In this document: one piece after another, positions 17,090 to 26,234 of the stretch
Position numbering within the stretch: the first letter of the stretch is position 1
Layout of the letters: each line of letters opens with the position of its first letter
Assembly (NCBI GenBank): GCA_022647565.1
Contig: JALCLA010000001.1
Span: 186,001-250,000, forward strand
DNA: 64,000 nucleotides
Direction: 5' to 3'
Origin: Chiayiivirga sp.
GTDB taxonomy: Bacteria; Pseudomonadota; Gammaproteobacteria; Xanthomonadales; Xanthomonadaceae
The notes under the pieces: generated by a model
The model's database searches: none
What the model saw: only the letters and a program-made list of their open reading frames with translations
Told to the model about the DNA's origin: nothing
Made by a program: the position numbers and the translations under genes

Positions 17090-19342
17090 TCAACGCCAGA
17101 AGCGTGCACTACCCAGATGGCGCAGATCCTGTGCCAGCTCGGCGACCTTGTCGGCGGACTCGATCAGGTTGCGCGTACGCAAGGTGTTTTCGACATGGTC
17201 GAAGGTTATGCGCAACCGCGGCGTGTCCTCGCCCCGCAGCTTGGGTAGTACTTTGGCGTAGATCGCATGATCCAAGGCCGCCTCCGTGCCCAGCACGCCA
17301 CCGTCTGTCGCGGCTTCCACATAGCCGATGACGTCCCCGATCGTGCGCCACCCAAAATGCAGGCGAACGGGGCGAAGTTGGGTGACCAGCGCGCCCAGAA
17401 CCTCGCGCACCTGACTGGCTTGAACGGCGGGCAAGCGCGTGGTCGACCAACCCGGGAATGTATCCACGTCGATGTCCCAGAACTCGATGACTGCAGCACG
17501 ATCTAGCACCTTGTCACTGAGGCCGTGAGTGGTCTCGTCCATGTTGACCGTGCCGATCAGCACCAGATTCTCGGGATAGGCGATGCTCGCCGGCACGCCA
17601 TCCACGACATCGCCCTGCGCATGCAGACGTAGGGGATCGCCTGTTTCCATTGCTGACAGCAACGGGGCCAAGTATTGCTCCGGGTGGGACAGGTTCATCT
17701 CATCCAGAACGATCGTGTAGGCCCGATCCGGGTCGCCTTGCGCCTGTAACAGGAACTCCAGGAAAGGCGTACGCACGTAGGTGTCGTTCTTGAGGGGATT
17801 GATGTATCCCAGCAGGCTCGAGGGGTCGTGCCACCCGGGCTGCACGGGCACAATCTCGAATGCACCATCGGCATTGCCGTTGCCTCGCAGCCCTCGCGCA
17901 TAGCAACGAGCGAGTTGCGTTTTGCCGGCACCACTCAAGCCGGTCAAGACCGCGAAATGCCTGCGCGCATTCGCCCACAGGCCCGCATGCAATCGGGCCA
18001 CGAGCTGCGGCGAGAACGCGATGTCTTTGGGGAAGGTAGCCAGAATCGAGGCCACCGACGGCAGCGTGGTCGCCAACGCGGCTTCGGATGCCGTGACCGG
18101 GATCTCCTTGGCTGGCGTCAGTGTTGGCGCAGGCGCCAGGACTTCGGGCGTCCAGGTCACGCGCGCAGCCCATTCCTCACCGCTTTCGGTCAGCTTGATC
18201 TGCTTGCCAGGCGCGGACTCCACCAGACTGAGGTAGCGCATCCAGTTGATCAGCACCGTGGGCGCGAAGTTTGTGGTCCATCCGGGATTCACCCGCTGCA
18301 ATGAATCGACGATCTCAGTGAGCAGTTGTGGTCCGTCACGAAGCATGACCAACAGATTGTCGAAGCCGAGAATGCGCGTGAGCATCCAATCCGACACTTC
18401 CTCCGGATCACCCGTTTCAAGCAGGGCCGCGCCGCGGTCCGTCAATCGCAATTCATCGCCTTCGGCCCTGATGGCACCCCATTCCGCCATGAGGCAGTTA
18501 AGGTTCGTATTGAGTGTCGCGCGGGTATGGTTGGGATTCTGCGAGTGGAGATGCTCGATGAAGTCCTCACGTTTGCAGCCATCCTTTGCAAATTCCAGCC
18601 AGCCCATCACCGTCGACAGGCCGCCTCCGATGCCGGTCATGCCGCGGCGGCGCCGATTGGCTGGCAATGGATTCAGTTGGATCTCGCCCGGCTTGTCTCC
18701 CGCGACTTCCGTGGCATCGCTGCCTTGCTCCTGGATGAAGTGGACAAACAGCAGCCAGGGCAGCGTCATCCGCTCCTCGACGCTACTACTCTGGTCATTG
18801 ACCTTGTAAAGGCGATCAAGCACACGTTGATGCAACGCCGTGCGATGCTCGAGCCCGTGGGTCAGACCCATGGCGCTCCCCAGCCGGCGCAGCTTGTGGA
18901 AGTGCGCGACCGTCGTGAAATGCCGTGGCCAGAGGGATGCGAACAGCCGGTACATCTTCAATCGTGGCTGACGATCCGTGAGCGCCTGCACGCGCGCTTC
19001 GATGTCGTCCCATGCCTTGGCGAACCACTGCAAGCGTTCCTGGGAATCAGCCGGGACAGGCGACTGCTTGAGCTCCCACAATCGGCGCGCGATTGCCGGA
19101 TCAGCGACCACACGAGACACGTCAATGTGGCCTTGTCCGGTGGCAGAGACGGTTTCGTTCTCCCACAGTTCCTTCTGGAACTGCGGGCTTATGAATGTCG
19201 CTTCATCCGCACCGGCCACGTGCTGAAGCCAGTCAGCAAGCTTCTTCAGCCAATCATCCAGGTGGCGCTGACTCCGGTGCCGCTCTTGCGCCACCTTGCA
19301 CGCCTCGCGCAATGACTGGTCACCCTTGAGATCCGTCGCCAT
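17090..19342 (-). CDS. McrB-like AAA+ GTPase of a type IV restriction system
   Basis: A 750-residue protein. The last ~300 residues are an AAA+ domain with Walker A GLSGAGKT (about 468-475), Walker B YTIVLDEMNLSHPEQY (about 542-557) and GTVNMDETTHGLSDKVLDRA, corresponding to the McrB sensor/signature region. The first ~380 residues form a separate domain with winged-helix-like repeats (LRLTDRGAALLETGD and IKLTESGEEW) that probably recognises DNA or a partner. McrB forms hexameric rings and uses GTP to drive McrC. The N-terminal domain is not the known McrB DUF3578 or YTH/EVE type as far as I can see, so specificity is open. Confidence 0.82.
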   Translation of the reverse strand: MATDLKGDQSLREACKVAQERHRSQRHLDDWLKKLADWLQHVAGADEATFISPQFQKELWENETVSATGQGHIDVSRVVADPAIARRLWELKQSPVPADSQERLQWFAKAWDDIEARVQALTDRQPRLKMYRLFASLWPRHFTTVAHFHKLRRLGSAMGLTHGLEHRTALHQRVLDRLYKVNDQSSSVEERMTLPWLLFVHFIQEQGSDATEVAGDKPGEIQLNPLPANRRRRGMTGIGGGLSTVMGWLEFAKDGCKREDFIEHLHSQNPNHTRATLNTNLNCLMAEWGAIRAEGDELRLTDRGAALLETGDPEEVSDWMLTRILGFDNLLVMLRDGPQLLTEIVDSLQRVNPGWTTNFAPTVLINWMRYLSLVESAPGKQIKLTESGEEWAARVTWTPEVLAPAPTLTPAKEIPVTASEAALATTLPSVASILATFPKDIAFSPQLVARLHAGLWANARRHFAVLTGLSGAGKTQLARCYARGLRGNGNADGAFEIVPVQPGWHDPSSLLGYINPLKNDTYVRTPFLEFLLQAQGDPDRAYTIVLDEMNLSHPEQYLAPLLSAMETGDPLRLHAQGDVVDGVPASIAYPENLVLIGTVNMDETTHGLSDKVLDRAAVIEFWDIDVDTFPGWSTTRLPAVQASQVREVLGALVTQLRPVRLHFGWRTIGDVIGYVEAATDGGVLGTEAALDHAIYAKVLPKLRGEDTPRLRITFDHVENTLRTRNLIESADKVAELAQDLRHLGSARFWR

Positions 19343-19384
19343 TCGTTCCCCTGCCTTGATATCGGAATGTCAGCACCACGCCAG

Positions 19385-22300
19385 CTACTCTTGGCTTGGC
19401 CTATTTATCGCGCCATACACCTTCGCAAGCATGTGCTCCATCGCAAGCTTCCGGAACTCGCCATCCGCCATGAGCTTGCCGAATATTTCTTCGTTGCCTT
19501 CCATGCGATCGATCACTAGCCCTTCAAAGGCTTGTTCGAAGACATAACGGAAGTCGTCCTTCGAATTGGTCGCTGCCGCCTTGCGCAGCGTTTCGCTTTC
19601 GATGGCTTCTTCCTGAATCTGGTCGAAGAACAGCTGGTCTGCCTGGGTGAAATCGGTGCCGAAGCGCTCGTTGAGTATGTCGATCAACTCTGAAAGCCGG
19701 ATGGTGTCGTCGCCATCCTGGCCAGTTCCGACGTCGCTGGGCCCCTTCAACGCACGCGGCTCGCCACCGGTCAGGTCAATCTTCCCCTCGCTGATCTTCT
19801 GCAACCGGTAGTACTGCAGGTCTACCTCGTCCTCCACATGCACCTCGCCACCTCCCTCACGTGCGGGCAGCTTGGTCAGCAGGAAGCGCAGGTAGGTATA
19901 GAGCTGTTCCAGATCACTGTCCTGGTAGGGAATGACCTGGGACAGGAAGCCGTAGAGGTTGCGAAAGTTGATCAGCAGGGCCTTCAGTTCGTCCCGCTCC
20001 TTCGCATCACGTGCCTTGAAGCGCTCGACGGCCTTGTCGAGAATGCCGTTCATCTCGGCATGGTCGTGCACTGATTCCTTGCGCGTTGGCCGGAAGTACA
20101 CCGCGCAGAATGCCTCCACCTCCTCGTTGAACACCAGTCCACTTTCCTCGATCTGGTGCTGCAGACGGTACAGATGCTGTGGATCGGTCAGCGGCTCGAC
20201 CGGCGTGTCTCCGTAGTACGGTTTGAAGGCCTTGAAGATGTCCTCAGGCTTGTTGCGGAAATCAAGGACGAAGGTGTCTTCCTTGCCCGCACACGTACGA
20301 TTGAGGCGCGACAGGGTCTGCACCGCCTGCAGGCCCGTGAGGGTCCGGTCGACGTACATGGTGTGCAGCAGCGGCTGATCGAAGCCGGTCTGGTACTTCT
20401 CCGCCACCAACAGCACCTGGTACTCATTGCTATCGAGCTTCTCCGGCAGCTCGCTTTCCTTGATGCCGTCGTTCATCCCGACTTCGGTCCACTTCTTGCC
20501 GGGCGCATCAGGGTCTTCGACGATGCCGGAGAACGCCACCAAGGTCCTGATGTCGGCGTAGCCCTTTTCGGCGATATAGCGGTCAAACGCCTGCTTGTAG
20601 CGCACGGCGTGCAGGCGGCCATCGGTGACCACCATGGCCTTCGCCCGGCCGCCGATCTTGTGGCGGACATGGGTGCGGAAGTGCTCGACCATGACTTCGG
20701 TCTTGCTACGCAGGTTGATTTCGCTGAAGGTCAGGGTCCGCGCCAGTGCGCGGGCCGCCTTCTTGCGCTCGACATGCGGGTCGTCGTCGCCAACCTTCAC
20801 CAGGCGGAAGTACGCTTCGTAGGTGATGTAGTTCTTCAGCACGTCGAGGATGAAACGCTCCTCAATGGCTTGGCGCATGGTGTAGAGGTGGAACGGCGCC
20901 TCGCCGGTCGGGCCGGGCTCATCGAAGACCTTTTTGGTCTTGTACTTGGGCGTCGCGGTAAACGCGAAGAAACTCAAGTTGGGTTGCTTGCCACGCTTCA
21001 TCATCTCGCGGACCACACCGGCCAACTGGTCGGCGTCATCCTCGTCGTCCAGCCCTTGTTCGGCCGCATACGTCGCCGAAGCCTCGCGAATGCCGTCGGC
21101 GTTCAGCACGCCTTTGAGCTCCATCGCACTCTCGCCGGACTGCGAGCTGTGCGCCTCGTCCACGATCACGGCAAACCGCTTGCCAGCGGTGGCAATCTGC
21201 AGCCCAGGCAGACGCTCGTCCCGCAGCTTGTCCAGCGTCTCGGTAATGAAAGGGAACTTCTGCAGGGTGGTGATGATGATGGGGGTTCCATCGGCGAGCG
21301 CCTCCACCAGCTGGCGAGTGTCCTCGTCGATCTTCTGCACCACGCCTTGTTTGTGGTCGAACTGGTAGATGGTGTTCTGCAACTGCTGATCCAGCACGCG
21401 GCGGTCAGTGATCACCACCACCGAGTCGAACACTTTGGCATCGTGCTCGTCGTGCAGACTGGCCAAGTGATGCGCCAGCCAGGCGATGGAATTGGACTTA
21501 CCCGAACCGGCGGAATGCTGGACCAGGTAGTTGTGGCCAGCACCGTGCTGGCGGCTGTGCCCGGTCAGGCTCCGCACCGCATCCAGCTGGTGGTAACGCG
21601 GGAAGATCATCGTCTCGCGGGTGATCTTGCGGATGCCCTGATCGGTGAGGATGCGTTTGTCCTCCACCTGCAGGTGCATGAAGCGGCCGAGGATGTCGAG
21701 CAGGCTGTCGCGCTGCCAGACCTCGCGCCACAGGTAGGCGGTCCGGTAGCCGCCATCGGCTGCGGGGGGATTGCCGGCGTGTCCGTCGTTGCCGAGGTTG
21801 AACGGTAGGAAGTGGGTCTTGTCGCCACTCAGGCGAGTGGCCATGAAAGCCTGATCCTGGTCCACTGCAAAATGCACCAGTGCGCGCTGCTTGAACGCGA
21901 AGATCGGCTCCTTGGCATCACGGTCGCGCTTGTACTGGCGAATGGCGTGATCCACCGACTGCCCGGAGAGCGGGTTCTTCAGTTCCGCGGTGACGATCGG
22001 GATGCCGTTGAGCAGAAGCACCAGATCCAGGCAGTTTCGATTGGCTTCGCTGTAGTAGAGCTGGCGGGTGACGCTGAGCACGTTGGCCTGGTACTGCGCC
22101 AGCGTGTCCGGGTTCATTCGGTTGCCTGGCGCGAACACCGCTACAAGTAACTTCCGGCCGTAGCACTTGAAGCCTTGGCGCAGCACCTTGAGCAACCCGC
22201 GGGTTTCCACTTCTTTGTTGAAGTGGTCCAGCACGATCCGGCCGGTCTCGTCTCCGTGGATGGCCTGCAAGGCATTCCAACCCTTCTCCTGGGTCTTCTG

Positions 22301-22456
22301 GATGAAGCCGAGCAGAAGCACCGGGTCCAACGCACGCGCGCGATCAAAGCGCTCTGCGGCCTCGCCCTGGTTGTAGTCCACCTGCACGAAGCCGCCGCGC
22401 GTCACCAGTTCGGCGACGATGGCGTCTTCCAGGCGCGCTTCGGTGTGCTTTTTCAT
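19385..22456 (-). CDS. hsdR: Type I restriction endonuclease subunit R
   Basis: A 1023-residue motor-nuclease. The N-terminal nuclease core shows LDLVLLLNG (Asp144) and TAELKN (Glu158, Lys160), the PD-ExK triad. The helicase region has QHSAGSGKS at 313-321 (Walker A), VIVDEAH at 431-436 (DEAH box) and FFAFTATPK (motif III). The C-terminal assembly region ends near GEFRKLAMEHMLAK. It pulls DNA past the complex with ATP and cuts at random distance from unmethylated sites. The start is seven bases after the hsdS stop, so hsdM, hsdS and hsdR form one operon. No frame disruption is visible. Confidence 0.93.
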   Translation of the reverse strand: MKKHTEARLEDAIVAELVTRGGFVQVDYNQGEAAERFDRARALDPVLLLGFIQKTQEKGWNALQAIHGDETGRIVLDHFNKEVETRGLLKVLRQGFKCYGRKLLVAVFAPGNRMNPDTLAQYQANVLSVTRQLYYSEANRNCLDLVLLLNGIPIVTAELKNPLSGQSVDHAIRQYKRDRDAKEPIFAFKQRALVHFAVDQDQAFMATRLSGDKTHFLPFNLGNDGHAGNPPAADGGYRTAYLWREVWQRDSLLDILGRFMHLQVEDKRILTDQGIRKITRETMIFPRYHQLDAVRSLTGHSRQHGAGHNYLVQHSAGSGKSNSIAWLAHHLASLHDEHDAKVFDSVVVITDRRVLDQQLQNTIYQFDHKQGVVQKIDEDTRQLVEALADGTPIIITTLQKFPFITETLDKLRDERLPGLQIATAGKRFAVIVDEAHSSQSGESAMELKGVLNADGIREASATYAAEQGLDDEDDADQLAGVVREMMKRGKQPNLSFFAFTATPKYKTKKVFDEPGPTGEAPFHLYTMRQAIEERFILDVLKNYITYEAYFRLVKVGDDDPHVERKKAARALARTLTFSEINLRSKTEVMVEHFRTHVRHKIGGRAKAMVVTDGRLHAVRYKQAFDRYIAEKGYADIRTLVAFSGIVEDPDAPGKKWTEVGMNDGIKESELPEKLDSNEYQVLLVAEKYQTGFDQPLLHTMYVDRTLTGLQAVQTLSRLNRTCAGKEDTFVLDFRNKPEDIFKAFKPYYGDTPVEPLTDPQHLYRLQHQIEESGLVFNEEVEAFCAVYFRPTRKESVHDHAEMNGILDKAVERFKARDAKERDELKALLINFRNLYGFLSQVIPYQDSDLEQLYTYLRFLLTKLPAREGGGEVHVEDEVDLQYYRLQKISEGKIDLTGGEPRALKGPSDVGTGQDGDDTIRLSELIDILNERFGTDFTQADQLFFDQIQEEAIESETLRKAAATNSKDDFRYVFEQAFEGLVIDRMEGNEEIFGKLMADGEFRKLAMEHMLAKVYGAINRPSQE

Positions 22457-22463
22457 GGCGGAC

Positions 22464-23768
22464 TCAGGCGGTAGCGTGGATGTCGTGACGCGGAACGTCT
22501 AGCTTGCCAGTGACGGCGGCGGTAATTAGGGCGGAGCGGTATTCCAGAAGCCGCTCAATTACCTCAGCAGCCTTGAGAAGCAGTCGCGACCATTTCCCCT
22601 GCTGTTGATCGAGGAATCGGGCAATCTCTTGTTGCTCCCCAAAGGATGGTTGCGGGAGCCGATACCGACGCAGCTGTTCGGCAGTTAAATGGGCGATGGT
22701 TGACGCGCTCTCGATATTGAAGATGCCGGAACTCGCTGCCCAAAAGAGGGAGTAGTACATAAATCGCGGGTCTTCATCGGAGGTCAGCGGTCGTAAGCGA
22801 TGGAGCGCCTTCTGAAAGCCAATAACAGAACGCGTCTCATGGACGATTGCACAGCGCCCAACCTCTCCGCCCTCGCACACCAGGATATCGCCGGAAGCCA
22901 CGGTGTATCGATCGTATTCCGCTTCAGAGATGTCCATTTCAGGGAGATCATCAAAATTGATGCTGTCCCACTGAACGTCGACGTTCCGAAGGTAAGGGAC
23001 AAGCGCGTCTCTTGTAATCCTCTTTTCATCGAGCATCTTCCCCAGTTCCACGGAATAGCGATAGCTCAATGGAGGTGTCTTCCAATTGACAGGAATGCTA
23101 GCCAGCCAGGGAATGCATGAATTTCTGAGGGATGTGTCGGGGGCGAGCCCTTTGGTGACTGCCTGCGTAATGACCGCGAGGCGCTTCTCCTTGAGCCTTT
23201 CGATCAATGCGCGCTTCTTCGCGATCAGTGCATCGATCTGAGTGGTCTTCCAGTCCAGGAAATCTGCTATCCGACCCTGAGTTCCCTTGTCATGCGGAAA
23301 CAAAATCGGCAAGCAAACCAGTTCGGATGGATTGATAGCTGGGTAGCTGACGCCCGTCGAATTCGCCACTACCGCGTCAACAAAACTCGATGCTTGTAAT
23401 GCGTACGCCAAGAATCGTCCATCAAGGTCTTGCGTCGGACGCAGAACCGCAAACCCCGTGGATACGACCAAATCAGGTGATGGATCTCGAATTGCCGCAA
23501 TCGCCTTTAGATAGGTGCGGACCGTGGAAACGATCGTATCTCCATCCCTCGCAATGCGGCGCGCACGGGAAGGTGCCTCATCAAATGGCAGGCGATCAAC
23601 GCTTTTAATCCCAACCTCCAGTTCAACACTCGAGATATCCACATAGTCGATCTCAAGCGCGGGGTCAGTCGTCTCGGACAGCGCTTCATCATTGCAACTG
23701 GCGATGAACTTCAGCCGCCGCACATACCACCCATCAGGGATCTGAACATTCTGAGCTTGTGCCGTCAT
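22464..23768 (-). CDS. hsdS: Type I restriction specificity subunit S
   Basis: A 434-residue protein with two variable target-recognition domains separated by conserved helical spacers (GRIADFLDWKTTQIDALIAKKRALIERLKEKR, given by its known pattern; and EIARFLDQQQGKWSRLLLKAAEVIERLLEYR at the C-terminus). Each TRD reads half of a bipartite DNA site and the spacers set the distance between halves. The start ATG overlaps the hsdM stop by four bases (ATGA, 23765-23768). Only the N-terminal TRD of 23768-23100 and the C-terminal TRD of 23100-22600 differ from known families; the recognised sequence cannot be told from the window. Confidence 0.9.
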   Translation of the reverse strand: MTAQAQNVQIPDGWYVRRLKFIASCNDEALSETTDPALEIDYVDISSVELEVGIKSVDRLPFDEAPSRARRIARDGDTIVSTVRTYLKAIAAIRDPSPDLVVSTGFAVLRPTQDLDGRFLAYALQASSFVDAVVANSTGVSYPAINPSELVCLPILFPHDKGTQGRIADFLDWKTTQIDALIAKKRALIERLKEKRLAVITQAVTKGLAPDTSLRNSCIPWLASIPVNWKTPPLSYRYSVELGKMLDEKRITRDALVPYLRNVDVQWDSINFDDLPEMDISEAEYDRYTVASGDILVCEGGEVGRCAIVHETRSVIGFQKALHRLRPLTSDEDPRFMYYSLFWAASSGIFNIESASTIAHLTAEQLRRYRLPQPSFGEQQEIARFLDQQQGKWSRLLLKAAEVIERLLEYRSALITAAVTGKLDVPRHDIHATA

Positions 23769-26026
23769 GCAGTTACATCCCCAAGCATGCCAAGAATGTC
23801 TTTTTCTAGAGCAGCAATGTCAGCTTCAATATCCTCTAACGGCCGCGGCGGTTCGTATTCGTAGAAGTGGCGGCCGAAGGGGATCTCGTAGCCAACCTTG
23901 ATCTTGCCGTGGTCGATCCATGCATCCTGCCGGTAGGGAAGCACCTCAGCCTTGAGATAGGCCTCGCAGTGGTCGCGCACGAGTGCAAGCAACGGCTCAA
24001 CGCTGACCTTGCCCTTGTTCTTCTTGCCCTCGTAGTCCAGCGGCAGCGGCAAGGCAATCCCTTCCGGAAGCGGCACGTTCTCGGTGTCGCGCAACGTGGA
24101 ATCAGGCTCGGGATTCCCCTTGCGGTCGCGGCAGATCTCGGCCGTTCCGTCGCGCTCGCCAAATGCGCCGGGCGCAAGCATGGCGGTTTTCAACTTCGCA
24201 TCGAGGACGACGCCGGCGGCTTCAAACGCATCGGTCAATAGCTCGTCGAACACGGCGCGATCCTTGACCACGGAGCCACCCACATAGCTCGACTTCATGC
24301 TTCGAAGCACCTTAAGGATCGCCGCCTGCGCGGCCTCACCCTCCAGCACCTCCTCTTCGATCTTCTTCTTATCCTTGCGCTTTCGCGATACGACAAGATC
24401 TTGGAAAGCGCTATTGGTGCGGAATCGCTCAATGCGTTCATGGGTGATCGCAAAGTTCAGGCGCAGTGGGCGTTCCACCGTGATCTTCAGGTAACCAAAA
24501 TCCTGATTTCTGAATACCTTGCTGACGGGCAGCGATTTGGCTTGGTCACGTTCCGGGTCGATGTTCGTCTGGATCTTTGCCACGGTCTTGCGCGCATCGC
24601 CCGCGAAGTCGGCATACAGCCGGGTGAGCATGGCAATGTGATCCGGCGCACCGTCAGTGCCGTCGCCGATGCGCTTGCGCTTGTCGCCCAGGCTCTTCTT
24701 CATCTTCCAGGCGAAATCGGTGCCATTGATCAATTGCACCTTGCCCTTGCGCTTCTTGGGCTTGCGATTGGTGACGATCCAGACGTACGTATAGATGCCG
24801 GTGTTGTAGAAAAGCTGGTCGGGCAGACCGATCACAGCCTCCAACATGTCGTTCTCGATGATCCAGCGGCGGATGTTGCTCTCGCCTCCTCCAGCGTCGC
24901 CGCTGAACAGTGGTGATCCATTGAACACGATGGCGATCCGCGCGCCTTCGCCGCCCTTGGTGGGCGCAGTCTCCATCTTAGAGATCATGTGCAGTAGAAA
25001 AAGCAGCGCCCCGTCATTGATACGCGGCAGGCCAGGGCCGAAGCGACCCTTGAAGCCGAACTGCTCGTGCTCACGGGTGACGTTGTCCTTCTCCGGCTTC
25101 CATTCGACGCCAAAGGGCGGATTGGCCAGCATGAAATGGAAGCGTTCGTTGGGATGACCGTCGCCATCGACCATGTCGCCCTTGGCCTTGCCGGTGCCCA
25201 GCGTGTCGCCAAACACGATGTGGCTCACGTCCTCGCCCTTGATCAGCAGGTCAGAGCCGCAAATGGCGTAGGACTCGGGGTTGTATTCCTGTCCGAACAG
25301 CTTGACGTGTGCCTGAGGGTTGAGACCGGTCTCAGGGTCGGCGATCAACTTCTCCGATTCCGAAAGCATGCCGCCGGTGCCGCAGGTCGGGTCGTAGATC
25401 TTGATGACCTTGCCTTCCTGGAAGACCAGATCGTCGTGCGCGAACAGCAGGTTCACCATCAGGCGGATCACTTCGCGCGGAGTGAAGTGGTCGCCGGCCT
25501 CTTCGTTGGCCTGTTCGTTGAATCGCCGCACCAGGTCCTCGAAGAGGTAGCCCATGGCGATGTTAGAGATGCGATCCGGGTGCAGGTCAACCGCAGCCAC
25601 AGCCTTGATCACTTCGAACAGGCGGTTGTGCTCTTCGAGCTTCTCGATCTCTTCCTCGAACTTGAACTTCTCGAGGATCTTGCGCGCACGGGGAGAGAAG
25701 CCGCCAATAAAGCGCGCCAGGTTGGCGGCCAGCTTGTCGGGGTCCCCTAGGAGCTTGTGGAAGGTGAAGCCGCTGGTGTTGTGGAACGGCAGCTTGAACT
25801 TGTTGTTGACCATCTTCTCGATGGTGGCGGCGTCGTACTTCTTCTCGGCCTTCAGCTTCTTGTGGTACTCGACCACCTTGGTCTGGGCGGGCTCCAGCAC
25901 ACAGTCCAGTCGACGCAGGACCGTCAGCGGGATCATGACCCGGCGGTACTGGGGAGGGCGGTAGGGGCCGCGGAGGAGATTGGCGATGTTCCAGATGACA
26001 TCGCCTTGGTTCTTTAGGGTGTTCAC
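23765..26026 (-). CDS. hsdM: Type I restriction-modification methyltransferase subunit M
   Basis: A 753-residue adenine-N6 methyltransferase. Motif I is DPTCGTGGM (212-220), which binds S-adenosylmethionine, and motif IV is NPPF (302-305), the catalytic motif. The N-terminal HsdM helical domain (GDVIWNIANLLRG) is complete. It is longer than the usual ~500 residues because of a ~200-residue C-terminal extension (from about 550) with a coiled, charged segment DKKKIEEEVLEGEAAQAA, found in some M subunits of this subclass. It is the first gene of the hsdMSR operon; the 208 bases upstream, before the RloC gene, hold no gene and must contain its promoter unless it is read through. Confidence 0.93.
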   Translation of the reverse strand: MNTLKNQGDVIWNIANLLRGPYRPPQYRRVMIPLTVLRRLDCVLEPAQTKVVEYHKKLKAEKKYDAATIEKMVNNKFKLPFHNTSGFTFHKLLGDPDKLAANLARFIGGFSPRARKILEKFKFEEEIEKLEEHNRLFEVIKAVAAVDLHPDRISNIAMGYLFEDLVRRFNEQANEEAGDHFTPREVIRLMVNLLFAHDDLVFQEGKVIKIYDPTCGTGGMLSESEKLIADPETGLNPQAHVKLFGQEYNPESYAICGSDLLIKGEDVSHIVFGDTLGTGKAKGDMVDGDGHPNERFHFMLANPPFGVEWKPEKDNVTREHEQFGFKGRFGPGLPRINDGALLFLLHMISKMETAPTKGGEGARIAIVFNGSPLFSGDAGGGESNIRRWIIENDMLEAVIGLPDQLFYNTGIYTYVWIVTNRKPKKRKGKVQLINGTDFAWKMKKSLGDKRKRIGDGTDGAPDHIAMLTRLYADFAGDARKTVAKIQTNIDPERDQAKSLPVSKVFRNQDFGYLKITVERPLRLNFAITHERIERFRTNSAFQDLVVSRKRKDKKKIEEEVLEGEAAQAAILKVLRSMKSSYVGGSVVKDRAVFDELLTDAFEAAGVVLDAKLKTAMLAPGAFGERDGTAEICRDRKGNPEPDSTLRDTENVPLPEGIALPLPLDYEGKKNKGKVSVEPLLALVRDHCEAYLKAEVLPYRQDAWIDHGKIKVGYEIPFGRHFYEYEPPRPLEDIEADIAALEKDILGMLGDVTA

Positions 26027-26234
26027 TTTGGGCCGGTCCTAATGACACTGAATACCAACGGGTGAGGTCTCATGCTTCCTGGCACGCCACGTCTCTGCAA
26101 CTCGATGACACCGCTCAAAGCGACCCCTTGGCGCGATAGATTTAACGCGAGCTTCCGATCCAACCACTCAAACGAAGGCATTCCCCTGTTCCTCAATAGC
26201 TGCAGTCAGTATGTGGACGCTCCTTTGACCGCAA

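Noticed and set aside
20156-21808. Open frame of 550 codons on the plus strand inside hsdR
   Set aside because: Antisense to a helicase with all motifs in place.
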